A stretch of DNA of 40,760 bases from an uncultured Lachnospiraceae bacterium (lineage in GTDB: Bacteria > Bacillota > Clostridia > Lachnospirales > Lachnospiraceae). Position 1 is the stretch's first letter. Every line of letters starts with the position of its first letter. The stretch is taken from assembly GCA_947623805.1 (NCBI GenBank), contig CANQHZ010000029.1, positions 1-40,760 of the forward strand. Reading direction: 5' to 3'. Both the position numbers and the translations under genes were made by a program. Below the pieces are notes generated by a model. It had not been told where the DNA came from and made no database searches. It was given only the letters and a program-made list of their open reading frames with translations. Of this stretch, positions 33,887-40,760 are shown one piece after another.

Positions 33887-34646
33887 TTTGCAGCTCCCTC
33901 CATATTTCGTCAAAATACTGCTGAAAAAGCTTGGAATTTCGGACTTCATCGCGGCTTATGCCGTGCTTTTCAAACTCAATCGGTATGATGTCCTTTACGC
34001 GACAGGGCGGTTTTGTGAGCAAAATCACGGTATCGGCCATGGCTACTGCCTCTGAAATGTCGTGCGTGACAAGGATAGCTGTTTTCTCCTCGGATTTGAT
34101 TATATCGTATACGTCTTTTGACACGCTGAGCCTTGTCTGGTAGTCAAGCGCGCTAAAAGGTTCATCAAGCAAAAGCAGGTCGGGGCGCAGCGCGAGAGTG
34201 CGTATAAGCGCTATTCTCTGGCGCATACCGCCTGAGAGCGCCGAGGGTTTTTGATGCTTTACGTTTGCTAGCTTGTATTTTTCAAGAAGATTGTCTATCA
34301 GCTCGAGATTTTGCGGGGTTTTTAGCTTCCTTATTTCAAGACCGAGCAATATATTCTGATAGACGTCGCGCCATTCAAGCAGATGGTCGTGCTGGAGCAT
34401 ATAGCCTATTTTGGGCGGCGCAAACTCCTCGGAATAAAAGGTTATATAGCCGCCTGTCGGTTTTAGAAGTCCAGATATAATCGAAAGTATCGTAGACTTT
34501 CCGCATCCGCTTGGACCGACAATAGCGACAAAGCTCCCTTTTTCGACTGAAAAGTCTATATCCTTTAGGGCCTCGACTTCGCCCCGGCTGCTGTAATATG
34601 AGAATTTTACATGGTCCAAACGGACAAAGGGCTTTTCGGACTTCAT
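33867..34646 (-). CDS. ABC transporter ATP-binding protein (SsuB/TauB-like)
   Basis: The 259-residue cytosolic ATPase has Walker A GPSGCGKST (about 40-48), a Q-loop near GYMLQHD, signature LSGGMRQR, Walker B LLLLDEPFSALD and the H-loop LVTHDISEA. This is the usual partner of nitrate/sulfonate/taurine-type permeases, and it drives import together with the overlapping permease. The start at 34646 is preceded only by a weak ribosome site (AAGGCGGCGG). It is divergent from argH across about 120 bases. Confidence 0.92.
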   Translation of the reverse strand: MKSEKPFVRLDHVKFSYYSSRGEVEALKDIDFSVEKGSFVAIVGPSGCGKSTILSIISGLLKPTGGYITFYSEEFAPPKIGYMLQHDHLLEWRDVYQNILLGLEIRKLKTPQNLELIDNLLEKYKLANVKHQKPSALSGGMRQRIALIRTLALRPDLLLLDEPFSALDYQTRLSVSKDVYDIIKSEEKTAILVTHDISEAVAMADTVILLTKPPCRVKDIIPIEFEKHGISRDEVRNSKLFQQYFDEIWRELQNENTNQ

Positions 34647-34707
34647 GACAACCGCCGCCTTTTCGACATTTATAAAATATTATATACATCACATTTGCGA
34701 TTGGTTC

Positions 34708-34736
34708 TTGAAACAATCGGCAAGTTGTGTTACATT
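34708..34736 (+). promoter_or_regulatory. Putative argH promoter with overlapping dyad
   Basis: TTGAAA (34708-34713) and TACATT (34731-34736) are 17 bases apart, with TGT just before the -10. A dyad, CGATTG...CAATCG (34699-34720), spans the -35 and could be an operator; it does not resemble the ARG box. Confidence 0.5.
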
Positions 34737-34769
34737 ATTATTAATTGTTTATGTGGGAGGAGGTTAAGT

Positions 34770-36155
34770 ATGGCTCAGCTTTGGGGAGGACGGTTTACCA
34801 AGGAGACCGATAAGCTTGTATATAATTTCAATGCGTCCATTTCTTTCGACAAAAAAATGTTCAGGCAAGATGTCGAGGGGAGCAGGGCACACGTGAAAAT
34901 GCTCGCAAAACAGGGAATTTTGACTGATGACGAAAAAAATCAGATTTTGTCGGGGCTTGATGGCATTTATGACGATGTTTTGAATGGAAAGCTTGAAATT
35001 ACCGATGAATATGAGGATATTCATAGCTTTGTGGAGGCTAACCTGATTGAGCGCATAGGCGAGGCGGGCAAAAAGCTCCACACTGGCAGGAGCAGGAATG
35101 ACCAGGTCGCGCTTGATATGAAACTTTACACGCGTGACGAAATAAGCGAGATTAACGGGTTTTTAAAGGAGCTTTTGGAAACGCTTATAAAGATTATGGA
35201 AGAAAATCTCGATACATATATGCCGGGATTTACGCATTTGCAAAAAGCGCAGCCGATTACCTTGGCACATCATATGGGAGCGTATTTTGAGATGTTTAAG
35301 CGCGACAGACAGAGGCTTGATGACATATACAGGCGTATGAATTACTGTCCGCTTGGTTCGGGGGCTCTTGCGGGCACTACATATCCGCTTGACAGGGAAT
35401 ATACGGCGCAGGTTCTTTCCTTTGAGGGAGCGACGCTAAACAGCATGGATTCCGTGGCGGACAGGGATTATCTCATAGAGTTTTTGGCGGCTATGTCCAC
35501 GATAATGATGCATCTTAGCCGCTTCTGCGAGGAAATAATCATATGGAATTCAAACGAATATCGTTTTGTGGAAATAGATGATGCGTATTCGACGGGCAGC
35601 AGCATTATGCCGCAGAAAAAAAACCCTGATATTGCGGAGCTTATTCGTGGAAAAACGGGGCGCGTCTACGGTGCGCTTGTATCCTTGCTTACGACTATGA
35701 AAGGCATACCGCTTGCGTATAATAAGGATATGCAGGAGGACAAGGAGCTTACATTTGATGCGATAGATACGGTAAAGGGCTGTATCGCGCTTTTTACAGG
35801 TATGCTTAGGACTATCAGGTTTAATAAAGATGTAATGCGGACGAGTGCTATGAAAGGCTTTACGAATGCGACTGATGCGGCGGATTATCTTGTGAATAAG
35901 GGCGTGGCGTTCAGGGATGCGCACGGTATTATAGGGCGTTTGGTGTTGTATTGTATTGACAGGGACAAGGCGATAGATGAGCTTTCGCTTGACGAGTTGA
36001 AAGCGATATGTCCTGTTTTTGAGGAAGATATATATGAGGCGATAAGTCTTGAGACATGTGTAAATAAGCGAATGACTATGGGGGCGCCTAGTCCTGAGGT
36101 TATGCGTGAGATTATAAAAATTAATAGAGGATATTTGCAAAATAATAATGTATGA
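34770..36155 (+). CDS. argH: Argininosuccinate lyase
   Basis: The 461-residue enzyme splits argininosuccinate into arginine and fumarate, the last step of arginine synthesis. It opens with QLWGGRFTKETDKLVYNFNASI and has the D-x-H-x-x-V-E and T-G-R-S-R-N-D-Q motifs, GFTHLQKAQPITLAHH, and the superfamily signature GSSIMPQKKNPD (about 276-287) with its catalytic Ser loop. It is a homotetramer in known relatives. ATG 34770 follows GGGAGGAGG. argG is not adjacent, so the gene appears to be transcribed alone. Full length and intact. Confidence 0.97.
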   Translation: MAQLWGGRFTKETDKLVYNFNASISFDKKMFRQDVEGSRAHVKMLAKQGILTDDEKNQILSGLDGIYDDVLNGKLEITDEYEDIHSFVEANLIERIGEAGKKLHTGRSRNDQVALDMKLYTRDEISEINGFLKELLETLIKIMEENLDTYMPGFTHLQKAQPITLAHHMGAYFEMFKRDRQRLDDIYRRMNYCPLGSGALAGTTYPLDREYTAQVLSFEGATLNSMDSVADRDYLIEFLAAMSTIMMHLSRFCEEIIIWNSNEYRFVEIDDAYSTGSSIMPQKKNPDIAELIRGKTGRVYGALVSLLTTMKGIPLAYNKDMQEDKELTFDAIDTVKGCIALFTGMLRTIRFNKDVMRTSAMKGFTNATDAADYLVNKGVAFRDAHGIIGRLVLYCIDRDKAIDELSLDELKAICPVFEEDIYEAISLETCVNKRMTMGAPSPEVMREIIKINRGYLQNNNV

Positions 36156-36159
36156 TATA

Positions 36160-36300
36160 GGTGATTGCGAAAGGTGTTCTAAGCCGGCCGAATTTAGGCA
36201 AAATATATAAAAACGCGGCTAGACGCTGCGCGAGACGCCGCTTATTTTATATATTTTGCCTAAATTCTATGTTGTCGAATAGAGTTTCGCAAACGCCTAA
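36160..36300 (+). repeat. Copy C (most complete) of the dispersed palindromic repeat
   Basis: Outer arms GGTGATTGCGAAAGGTGTTC and GAGTTTCGCAAACGCCTAA enclose an inner palindrome from AATTTAGGCAAAATATATA (36191) to TATATATTTTGCCTAAATT (about 36266). The core between the inner arms is GC-rich with its own small hairpin. Copies A (9297-9350) and B (17001-17136) match it. It lies 5 bases past the argH stop and 27 bases before asd, so it may separate or process their transcripts. Confidence 0.85.
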
Positions 36301-36327
36301 TGTTAAATAAAGAAAGAGGAGAAAAAT

Positions 36328-37413
36328 ATGAGCGAAAAATTAAAGGTAGGTATACTTGGTGGTACGGGAATGGTGGGACAGAGATTTATTTCTCTTTTGG
36401 AAAATCATCCTTGGTTTAAGGTGACGACAATTGCGGCAAGTCCGCGGTCTGCAGGAAAGACATATGAGGAGGCAATCGGCGACAGATGGAAAATGACTAC
36501 GCCAATGCCTGAGGCAGTAAAGAAAATTGTGGTTATGAATGTGAATGAGGTGGAGAGGGTAGCGTCTGAGGTTGACTTTGTATTTTCTGCCGTGGATATG
36601 ACTAAGGAAGAAATAAAGAAAATCGAGGAGGAGTATGCCAAGACAGAAACGCCTGTAGTGAGCAACAACTCGGCGCATAGGTGGACGCCGGATGTGCCTA
36701 TGGTAGTGCCTGAAATAAATCCTGAGCATATGAAAGTTATTGATTTTCAGAGAAAACGCCTTGGCACGACGAGGGGGTTTGTAGCTGTCAAGCCGAACTG
36801 CTCAATCCAGAGCTATGCGCCAGTGCTTACGGCTTGGAAAGAATTTGAGCCATATGAGGTAGTAGCTACGACATATCAGGCTATTTCGGGCGCGGGCAAG
36901 ACTTTTAAGGATTGGCCTGAGATGGAGGGTAACATTATCCCGTATATCGGCGGCGAGGAGGAAAAGAGCGAGAAAGAGCCGCTTAGGATATGGGGCGAGA
37001 TTAAAGACGGCGTCATCGTGCCCGCAAGCGAGCCTGTAATCACATGCCAGTGTATACGCGTGCCTGTATTGAACGGGCATACGGCGGCAGTGTTTGTCAA
37101 GTTTAGAAAAAAGCCGACAAAGGAGCAGCTTATCGAAAAGCTTACAAGCTACAAGGGCGTTCCGCAGGAACTTGGACTTCCCAGCGCGCCTAAGCAGTTT
37201 ATCCGATATATGGAGGAGGACAACAGACCGCAGGTTTCGCTTGACGTTGACTATGAAAACGGCATGGGCATATCTGTAGGCCGTATCAGGGAAGACCATG
37301 TGTATGACTGGAAGTTTGTCGGACTTTCCCACAACACGGTAAGAGGCGCGGCAGGCGGCGCTGTACTCTGCGCGGAGCTTTTGAAGGCGCAGGGGTATAT
37401 TACGAAGAAATAA
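36328..37413 (+). CDS. asd: Aspartate-semialdehyde dehydrogenase
   Basis: A 361-residue NADPH-dependent enzyme that reduces aspartyl-4-phosphate to the semialdehyde, supplying lysine, threonine, methionine and diaminopimelate. The N-terminal Rossmann motif is GILGGTGMVGQRF, the acyl-binding nucleophile is C158 in VKPNCSIQSY, and the general-base region is NGHTAAVFVKF. The P-N-C-S form and overall length place it in the archaeal/fungal-like ASADH branch also found in clostridia. ATG 36328 follows AGAGGAG. It may share a transcript with the small gene 28 bases downstream. I see no lysine riboswitch in the leader, which is occupied by repeat copy C. Confidence 0.95.
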   Translation: MSEKLKVGILGGTGMVGQRFISLLENHPWFKVTTIAASPRSAGKTYEEAIGDRWKMTTPMPEAVKKIVVMNVNEVERVASEVDFVFSAVDMTKEEIKKIEEEYAKTETPVVSNNSAHRWTPDVPMVVPEINPEHMKVIDFQRKRLGTTRGFVAVKPNCSIQSYAPVLTAWKEFEPYEVVATTYQAISGAGKTFKDWPEMEGNIIPYIGGEEEKSEKEPLRIWGEIKDGVIVPASEPVITCQCIRVPVLNGHTAAVFVKFRKKPTKEQLIEKLTSYKGVPQELGLPSAPKQFIRYMEEDNRPQVSLDVDYENGMGISVGRIREDHVYDWKFVGLSHNTVRGAAGGAVLCAELLKAQGYITKK

Positions 37414-37441
37414 TTGATTGCTTATAAAGGAAGATGATATT

Positions 37442-37624
37442 ATGCCTGAAAAAGAAATGTTAAAAGTAAGTATTGAAGAATTTTCGAGATTGCAGGATTA
37501 TATGCTTGCTTGTGAAAAAGACTCAGCAGTTTATAAATTAATGCTGGTACGATATCTTGATTTAAAAGCGATACTGACAAGTTCAGGTATAAATCTTACA
37601 GATATCGACCGCATAAAACAGTAA
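37442..37624 (+). CDS. Small protein of unknown function
   Basis: A 60-residue, mostly helical acidic-basic protein beginning MPEKEMLKVSIEEFSRLQDY. The first part resembles a short sequence-reading or coiled motif, but I recognise no family. ATG 37442 follows AAAGGAAG by 7 bases; an in-frame ATG at 37418 lacks a site. The tight spacing after asd suggests cotranscription. The 185 bases to the next gene are AT-rich with no clear terminator. Confidence 0.6.
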   Translation: MPEKEMLKVSIEEFSRLQDYMLACEKDSAVYKLMLVRYLDLKAILTSSGINLTDIDRIKQ

Positions 37625-37809
37625 CAGCATATAAATCAAATATGGGGTGCATGGTTTTATTAATATTAAAGCCTTGCGCCTTTTATTATGCCAATTTTAT
37701 ATAAAATTCTTCAAATTTTGCAACTTTGATGCAATTATTTTACAACTATGATACAAAGGTGCCGTATAATAAGAGCAATAAATACTTTACATGTAGGACG
37801 GATATACGA

Positions 37810-40002
37810 ATGGGAAAGATATTGGCATATTTGAAAAAACATATCATTATTGTCATAATAATCATATTTGCGATAGCTGTCATTGTATTCGCCATAGCTG
37901 CATCCAGAATACGGATGCACAATGGCTTAAATACGATTGAAGCAGAAAAAGAATATCGGTCAGACGAATTTCAAATCATGGAAAATTCGGATGGGAGTTA
38001 TGGTGTTTCGGCTGATAAACTTTGTGCATATTTAACTGATTATGAAACGGACAGTCCTTATATATGCGCGGAGGTTACAATGTGGGATTTGATGACGGAG
38101 GAGTGTGGAGAGAAATATTCTGGAAATGCCAAAGTAAAGTGGCAGAGCTTTTATTCACCTGAATATTTGAACGAGGCGATTGTTAAGCTAAAAGAAAGCA
38201 CGGCAGGGCATACGAATGATGAAATCAAGATGATTTATTACAGGTGCCGTATGCCCGATGATGTCCATGCTATAGAGCTGTATCAAAACTTGGCGAACAG
38301 GTATGGTATAGATAAAGCACCTTTGCAGGCATGGAGCATGGATAATGGAACAAAGTACAGCATTTCTCAGAAAATACAGGATGAAGATGGAAACTATCAT
38401 ATTTTCTCGCCTAAATCAGCTATAAATATCGTAGTGGATGAACGGATGGTTTATGGACTGTCAGTGCCTGATGTGCCTAAGGGCGCAGACTATGACGCGC
38501 TTAGAAATTTTATGCATGAAAAGTTTGCTTGTGGATTTTGTGAAAATTCAGATTTTGAGCGGATGATGGACGAGGAAAATCTGTATTGGCTCGACCATGC
38601 GGAGCGCATTACTATACTTACAGAACCCGACCGTAGTTTTGTGGAAATACGCGGTATAAATGAGTATTTGTATGAAGATGCGGGATTTATGCAGTATTTC
38701 GGCTTGCTGCAGGAGGCGGATTATGAATTGCCGATTTCAGATGATGGACGGGTGCTTTCAATTCATTTTTCGCTTGTTGGCGATATACCTGAAACAGGGT
38801 ATAGGACTGATTTGGTTCAGGGTTTTTGTTCAAATGAAAGCTACAATATGATTGTGACTGGCAAATGGAGCGGGCGAATTTTGCAGCAGACCGAGGTAGA
38901 TTTGTGCATTGAGCTGCCTGATACAATTACATTTGATGATTTAAACAGTGACGGATTTCCTGATATGTTCATAGATATGCCGTTACATTCAAATGATATG
39001 CATGCGGCGGCAGAGGAGCAGAGCTGGTGGTATCATCCTGATTATATGCTCTGGAACAATGAAAAAGAGCAGTTTGAGTATAAAACTCAAAAGGAGGTTA
39101 AAAACAGCCTGCTTGCCAATCAAAACAATCTGACCGAGGAGGAGCAGGACGAAAAGACAAAGCGTGAGCGTGCGGATTTATTTGCCGTGGTGACGCATCT
39201 GCCAAAGGGGGCAAATTCGGATGATTACATAGAACTGACTTTGGAGCGAATGGAGTATATTGTGCAGGCAGGCGATACGCTATGGGGTATTAGTGAGCGT
39301 TTGCTGGGGGACGGTTCTTATTGGACGCGACTGCAAGGAACTGATAAAGATTTTAGCTGTGCGGCGCAGCTTATGGCGGGCGAAAAAATATATGTGCCTG
39401 AAACCATTGTATACATACCTCGATATAAATATTCAAGGGGCGGGCTGCAGTCGGAGGGGAGCTTTCAGATAGAACAGCCTGATGGATTTGATTACCGTAT
39501 TTTGAATAATGATGTTGTATACGATAGTTGGGCGGAGGAAAATATGATTTATTATCTTCCTGTTACAAATGAGATGGGCGAAAACGCTCTGAGCAGCGAC
39601 TGGGAGGCATTTAAAGCGGAGGCGGCAAGATGCAGCGAGGAAATATGTCAGGGAAGGGTATCAAATTTGCAATTTGAAAGATACAAGGTAAAGGGGGGAT
39701 GCGACCTGTACGGATATTCCTTTGAATATGATGCGGGCAGCGTTATAATTGAGTATACTGATTTTATCCGCCTTGGCGCCTCGAATATGGTTGAAGTGAT
39801 AGGAGTGCGAAAGAAAGAGCCGAACAAGGTTCTTCTTAACGCTACACGCTACATAGCGGCAAGCTTTATTGATTACGGCGGTAATCCAGGCATGGGCTGG
39901 GGTGATGATATAGGTCCTAATGTGGGAGCTGAGGATTGGGATTATCCGCTTTTGCACAATTTGTTTACGGCGGCTGAGGAACAATTTGGAACACAAGGTT
40001 AA
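37810..40002 (+). CDS. Membrane-anchored LysM-domain protein
   Basis: A 730-residue protein with one N-terminal transmembrane helix (about 12-33, an Ile/Val-rich run) and a large extracytoplasmic part. A calcium-loop-like repeat, FDDLNSDGFPDMF, appears near 375-387 (FG-GAP or dockerin-like), and a LysM module near 483-535 (YIVQAGDTLWGISERLLGDG ... AGEKIYVP) should bind peptidoglycan. The rest is beta-rich and unrecognised. It may sense or attach to the cell wall. ATG 37810 is chosen as it puts a basic stretch before the helix; the ribosome site (AGGACGGA) is modest and a start at 37726 cannot be excluded. The response regulator gene lies 19 bases downstream, suggesting a shared transcript. 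Confidence 0.8.
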   Translation: MGKILAYLKKHIIIVIIIIFAIAVIVFAIAASRIRMHNGLNTIEAEKEYRSDEFQIMENSDGSYGVSADKLCAYLTDYETDSPYICAEVTMWDLMTEECGEKYSGNAKVKWQSFYSPEYLNEAIVKLKESTAGHTNDEIKMIYYRCRMPDDVHAIELYQNLANRYGIDKAPLQAWSMDNGTKYSISQKIQDEDGNYHIFSPKSAINIVVDERMVYGLSVPDVPKGADYDALRNFMHEKFACGFCENSDFERMMDEENLYWLDHAERITILTEPDRSFVEIRGINEYLYEDAGFMQYFGLLQEADYELPISDDGRVLSIHFSLVGDIPETGYRTDLVQGFCSNESYNMIVTGKWSGRILQQTEVDLCIELPDTITFDDLNSDGFPDMFIDMPLHSNDMHAAAEEQSWWYHPDYMLWNNEKEQFEYKTQKEVKNSLLANQNNLTEEEQDEKTKRERADLFAVVTHLPKGANSDDYIELTLERMEYIVQAGDTLWGISERLLGDGSYWTRLQGTDKDFSCAAQLMAGEKIYVPETIVYIPRYKYSRGGLQSEGSFQIEQPDGFDYRILNNDVVYDSWAEENMIYYLPVTNEMGENALSSDWEAFKAEAARCSEEICQGRVSNLQFERYKVKGGCDLYGYSFEYDAGSVIIEYTDFIRLGASNMVEVIGVRKKEPNKVLLNATRYIAASFIDYGGNPGMGWGDDIGPNVGAEDWDYPLLHNLFTAAEEQFGTQG

Positions 40003-40021
40003 AATAATATGGAGGGACAAG

Positions 40022-40699
40022 ATGAAAAATATTATGGTGATAGATGATGACATCAATGTCGGCAATTTGATACAGGAGGCGCTTGAAGATGAGGGTTACG
40101 GCATTTCACGCGCGTATTCGGGTACGGAGGCTGTGCTGTATTTAAGGCAGAACGAGAAACCAGACCTTATTCTGCTTGATTTAATGCTGCCAGGGCTAAA
40201 CGGCGAGGAGATACTTCCGCAGCTTTCGGGCACGCCTGTAATAGTCGTGAGCGCAAAAGCGGCGGTTGACGACAAAGTAGGGCTTCTCATGGGCGGCGCG
40301 GCGGATTACCTTACAAAGCCGTTTGAGATAAAGGAGCTTTTGGCGCGGATAGCCGTACAGTTAAGGAAAAAGCCATATGGCGCGGACAGTTCAAAGGTTG
40401 TTTATGATGATATTACGCTTGATACGGCAACGCGGCAGGTAAGTATTTGTGACACGCGTGTCAGGCTTACAAAGACAGAATATGCCATATTAAAGCTGCT
40501 TATGCTGAATCCTGCGCAGGTGATAACGCGGACTTCTATACTTGAACGCATAAGCGATGACACGCCAGACTGCGTGGAAAGTTCTTTGAAAGTACATATA
40601 TGCAATCTGCGCAGAAAATTAAAAGAGGTAAGCGGCAAGGATTATATAGAGGCGGTGTGGGGCATTGGGTTCAAGCTGAAAAGCTTTACTGTTTCTTAA
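40022..40699 (+). CDS. OmpR/PhoB-type response regulator
   Basis: The 225-residue transcription factor has a receiver domain (1-118) with acidic pocket DDD (8-10), phosphoacceptor Asp in LILLDLMLPGLNG and the conserved Lys in YLTKPF, followed by a winged-helix DNA-binding domain (about 130-222; VRLTKTEYAILKLLM, SSLKVHICNLRRKLK, IEAVWGIGFKL). It should bind DNA when phosphorylated by a histidine kinase, probably encoded just past the right edge. ATG 40022 follows GGAGGG; the upstream open frame overlaps the LysM gene and is rejected. Two TTTCTTAAC repeats after its stop may be its own binding sites. Confidence 0.95.
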   Translation: MKNIMVIDDDINVGNLIQEALEDEGYGISRAYSGTEAVLYLRQNEKPDLILLDLMLPGLNGEEILPQLSGTPVIVVSAKAAVDDKVGLLMGGAADYLTKPFEIKELLARIAVQLRKKPYGADSSKVVYDDITLDTATRQVSICDTRVRLTKTEYAILKLLMLNPAQVITRTSILERISDDTPDCVESSLKVHICNLRRKLKEVSGKDYIEAVWGIGFKLKSFTVS

Positions 40700-40724
40700 C
40701 TGTTTTCTGTATATGTTTCTTAAC
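40691..40724 (+). promoter_or_regulatory. Direct repeat GTTTCTTAAC, possible operator
   Basis: GTTTCTTAAC occurs at 40691-40700 and again at 40715-40724, a period of 24 bases. The first copy includes the response regulator stop codon. Direct repeats of such TTAAC-type boxes are typical of OmpR-class regulator sites, but a chance AT-rich repeat is possible. Confidence 0.35.
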
Positions 40725-40760
40725 TATGCAGGTTTATACTCCTTATTATAAAAATATTAA

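Noticed and set aside
34611-34769. N-terminal extension of the argH frame
   Set aside because: It covers the divergent promoter region and the ABC ATPase start; family homology begins at ATG 34770 with a strong ribosome site.
36156-36327. Lysine or other riboswitch in the asd leader
   Set aside because: The structure there is explained by repeat copy C, and I see no riboswitch core motifs.
37670-37690. Possible terminator near AAAGCCTTGCGCCTTTT before the LysM gene
   Set aside because: The arms do not pair beyond four bases.
39920-40021. Longer response regulator overlapping the LysM gene
   Set aside because: Receiver domains start a few residues before the DDD pocket; ATG 40022 fits and follows GGAGGG.

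Overview
The window looks like part of a chromosome from a plant-polysaccharide-degrading clostridium, most probably of the family Lachnospiraceae. The grounds are AGGAGG-type ribosome binding sites with frequent TTG and GTG starts, a cytosolic pectin-degradation set, a monomeric [FeFe] hydrogenase, and several family-typical proteins (DUF1292, DUF2225, DUF5662, DUF1015, an Rpn-like nuclease). A pectin specialist such as Lachnospira would fit, but genus is inference. I see no phage, plasmid, CRISPR array or intact insertion sequence; this is mostly ordinary chromosome with some unusual small-scale structure.

Layout. 1-5900: a glycogen debranching enzyme, a convergent MATE exporter and a GH28 polygalacturonase. 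5941-7156: a membrane-anchored M23-like protein without visible catalytic histidines, followed by a bactofilin, probably a cell-envelope module. 7274-12833: a divergent carbohydrate block, with an ankyrin-GH43 fusion on the minus strand facing a GH105 / pectin methylesterase / esterase operon on the plus strand. None of these enzymes shows a signal peptide, so they most likely process imported pectin oligomers in the cytoplasm. 12875-14956: an Rpn-like nuclease and a TIM-barrel sugar isomerase/epimerase. 14995-15160: a large imperfect palindrome. 15356-20641: the hydrogenase, a 31-residue mini-gene, gltX and a UvrD-like helicase translationally overlapping gltX.

20642-25641: DUF2225 and DUF1292 proteins on the minus strand, then a sirtuin-like protein and a GlgX-like GH13 protein that have both lost key catalytic residues, a DUF5662 protein and a tiny Gly/Cys-rich protein. 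25757-28883: a split cobalamin-dependent methionine synthase, with the reactivation domain as a separate overlapping gene. 28958-31612: a small unknown protein and a DUF1015 gene read from overlapping divergent promoters, then an MscS channel. 31687-33024: tRNA-Thr(CGU) and a membrane diguanylate cyclase. 33077-34646: an ABC importer permease/ATPase pair without a binding protein. 34770-37624: argH, asd and a small unknown gene. 37810-40699: a membrane-anchored LysM protein followed by an OmpR-type response regulator; the operon probably continues past the right edge.

The least ordinary items are a dispersed palindromic repeat family with three copies (9297-9350, 17001-17136, 36160-36300), the separate 166-base palindromic element, the adjacent pair of apparent pseudoenzymes (sirtuin-like and GH13), the ankyrin-GH43 fusion, and the 31-residue mini-gene behind a tandem repeat. 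All functional statements rest on motifs read by eye; no database search was run.
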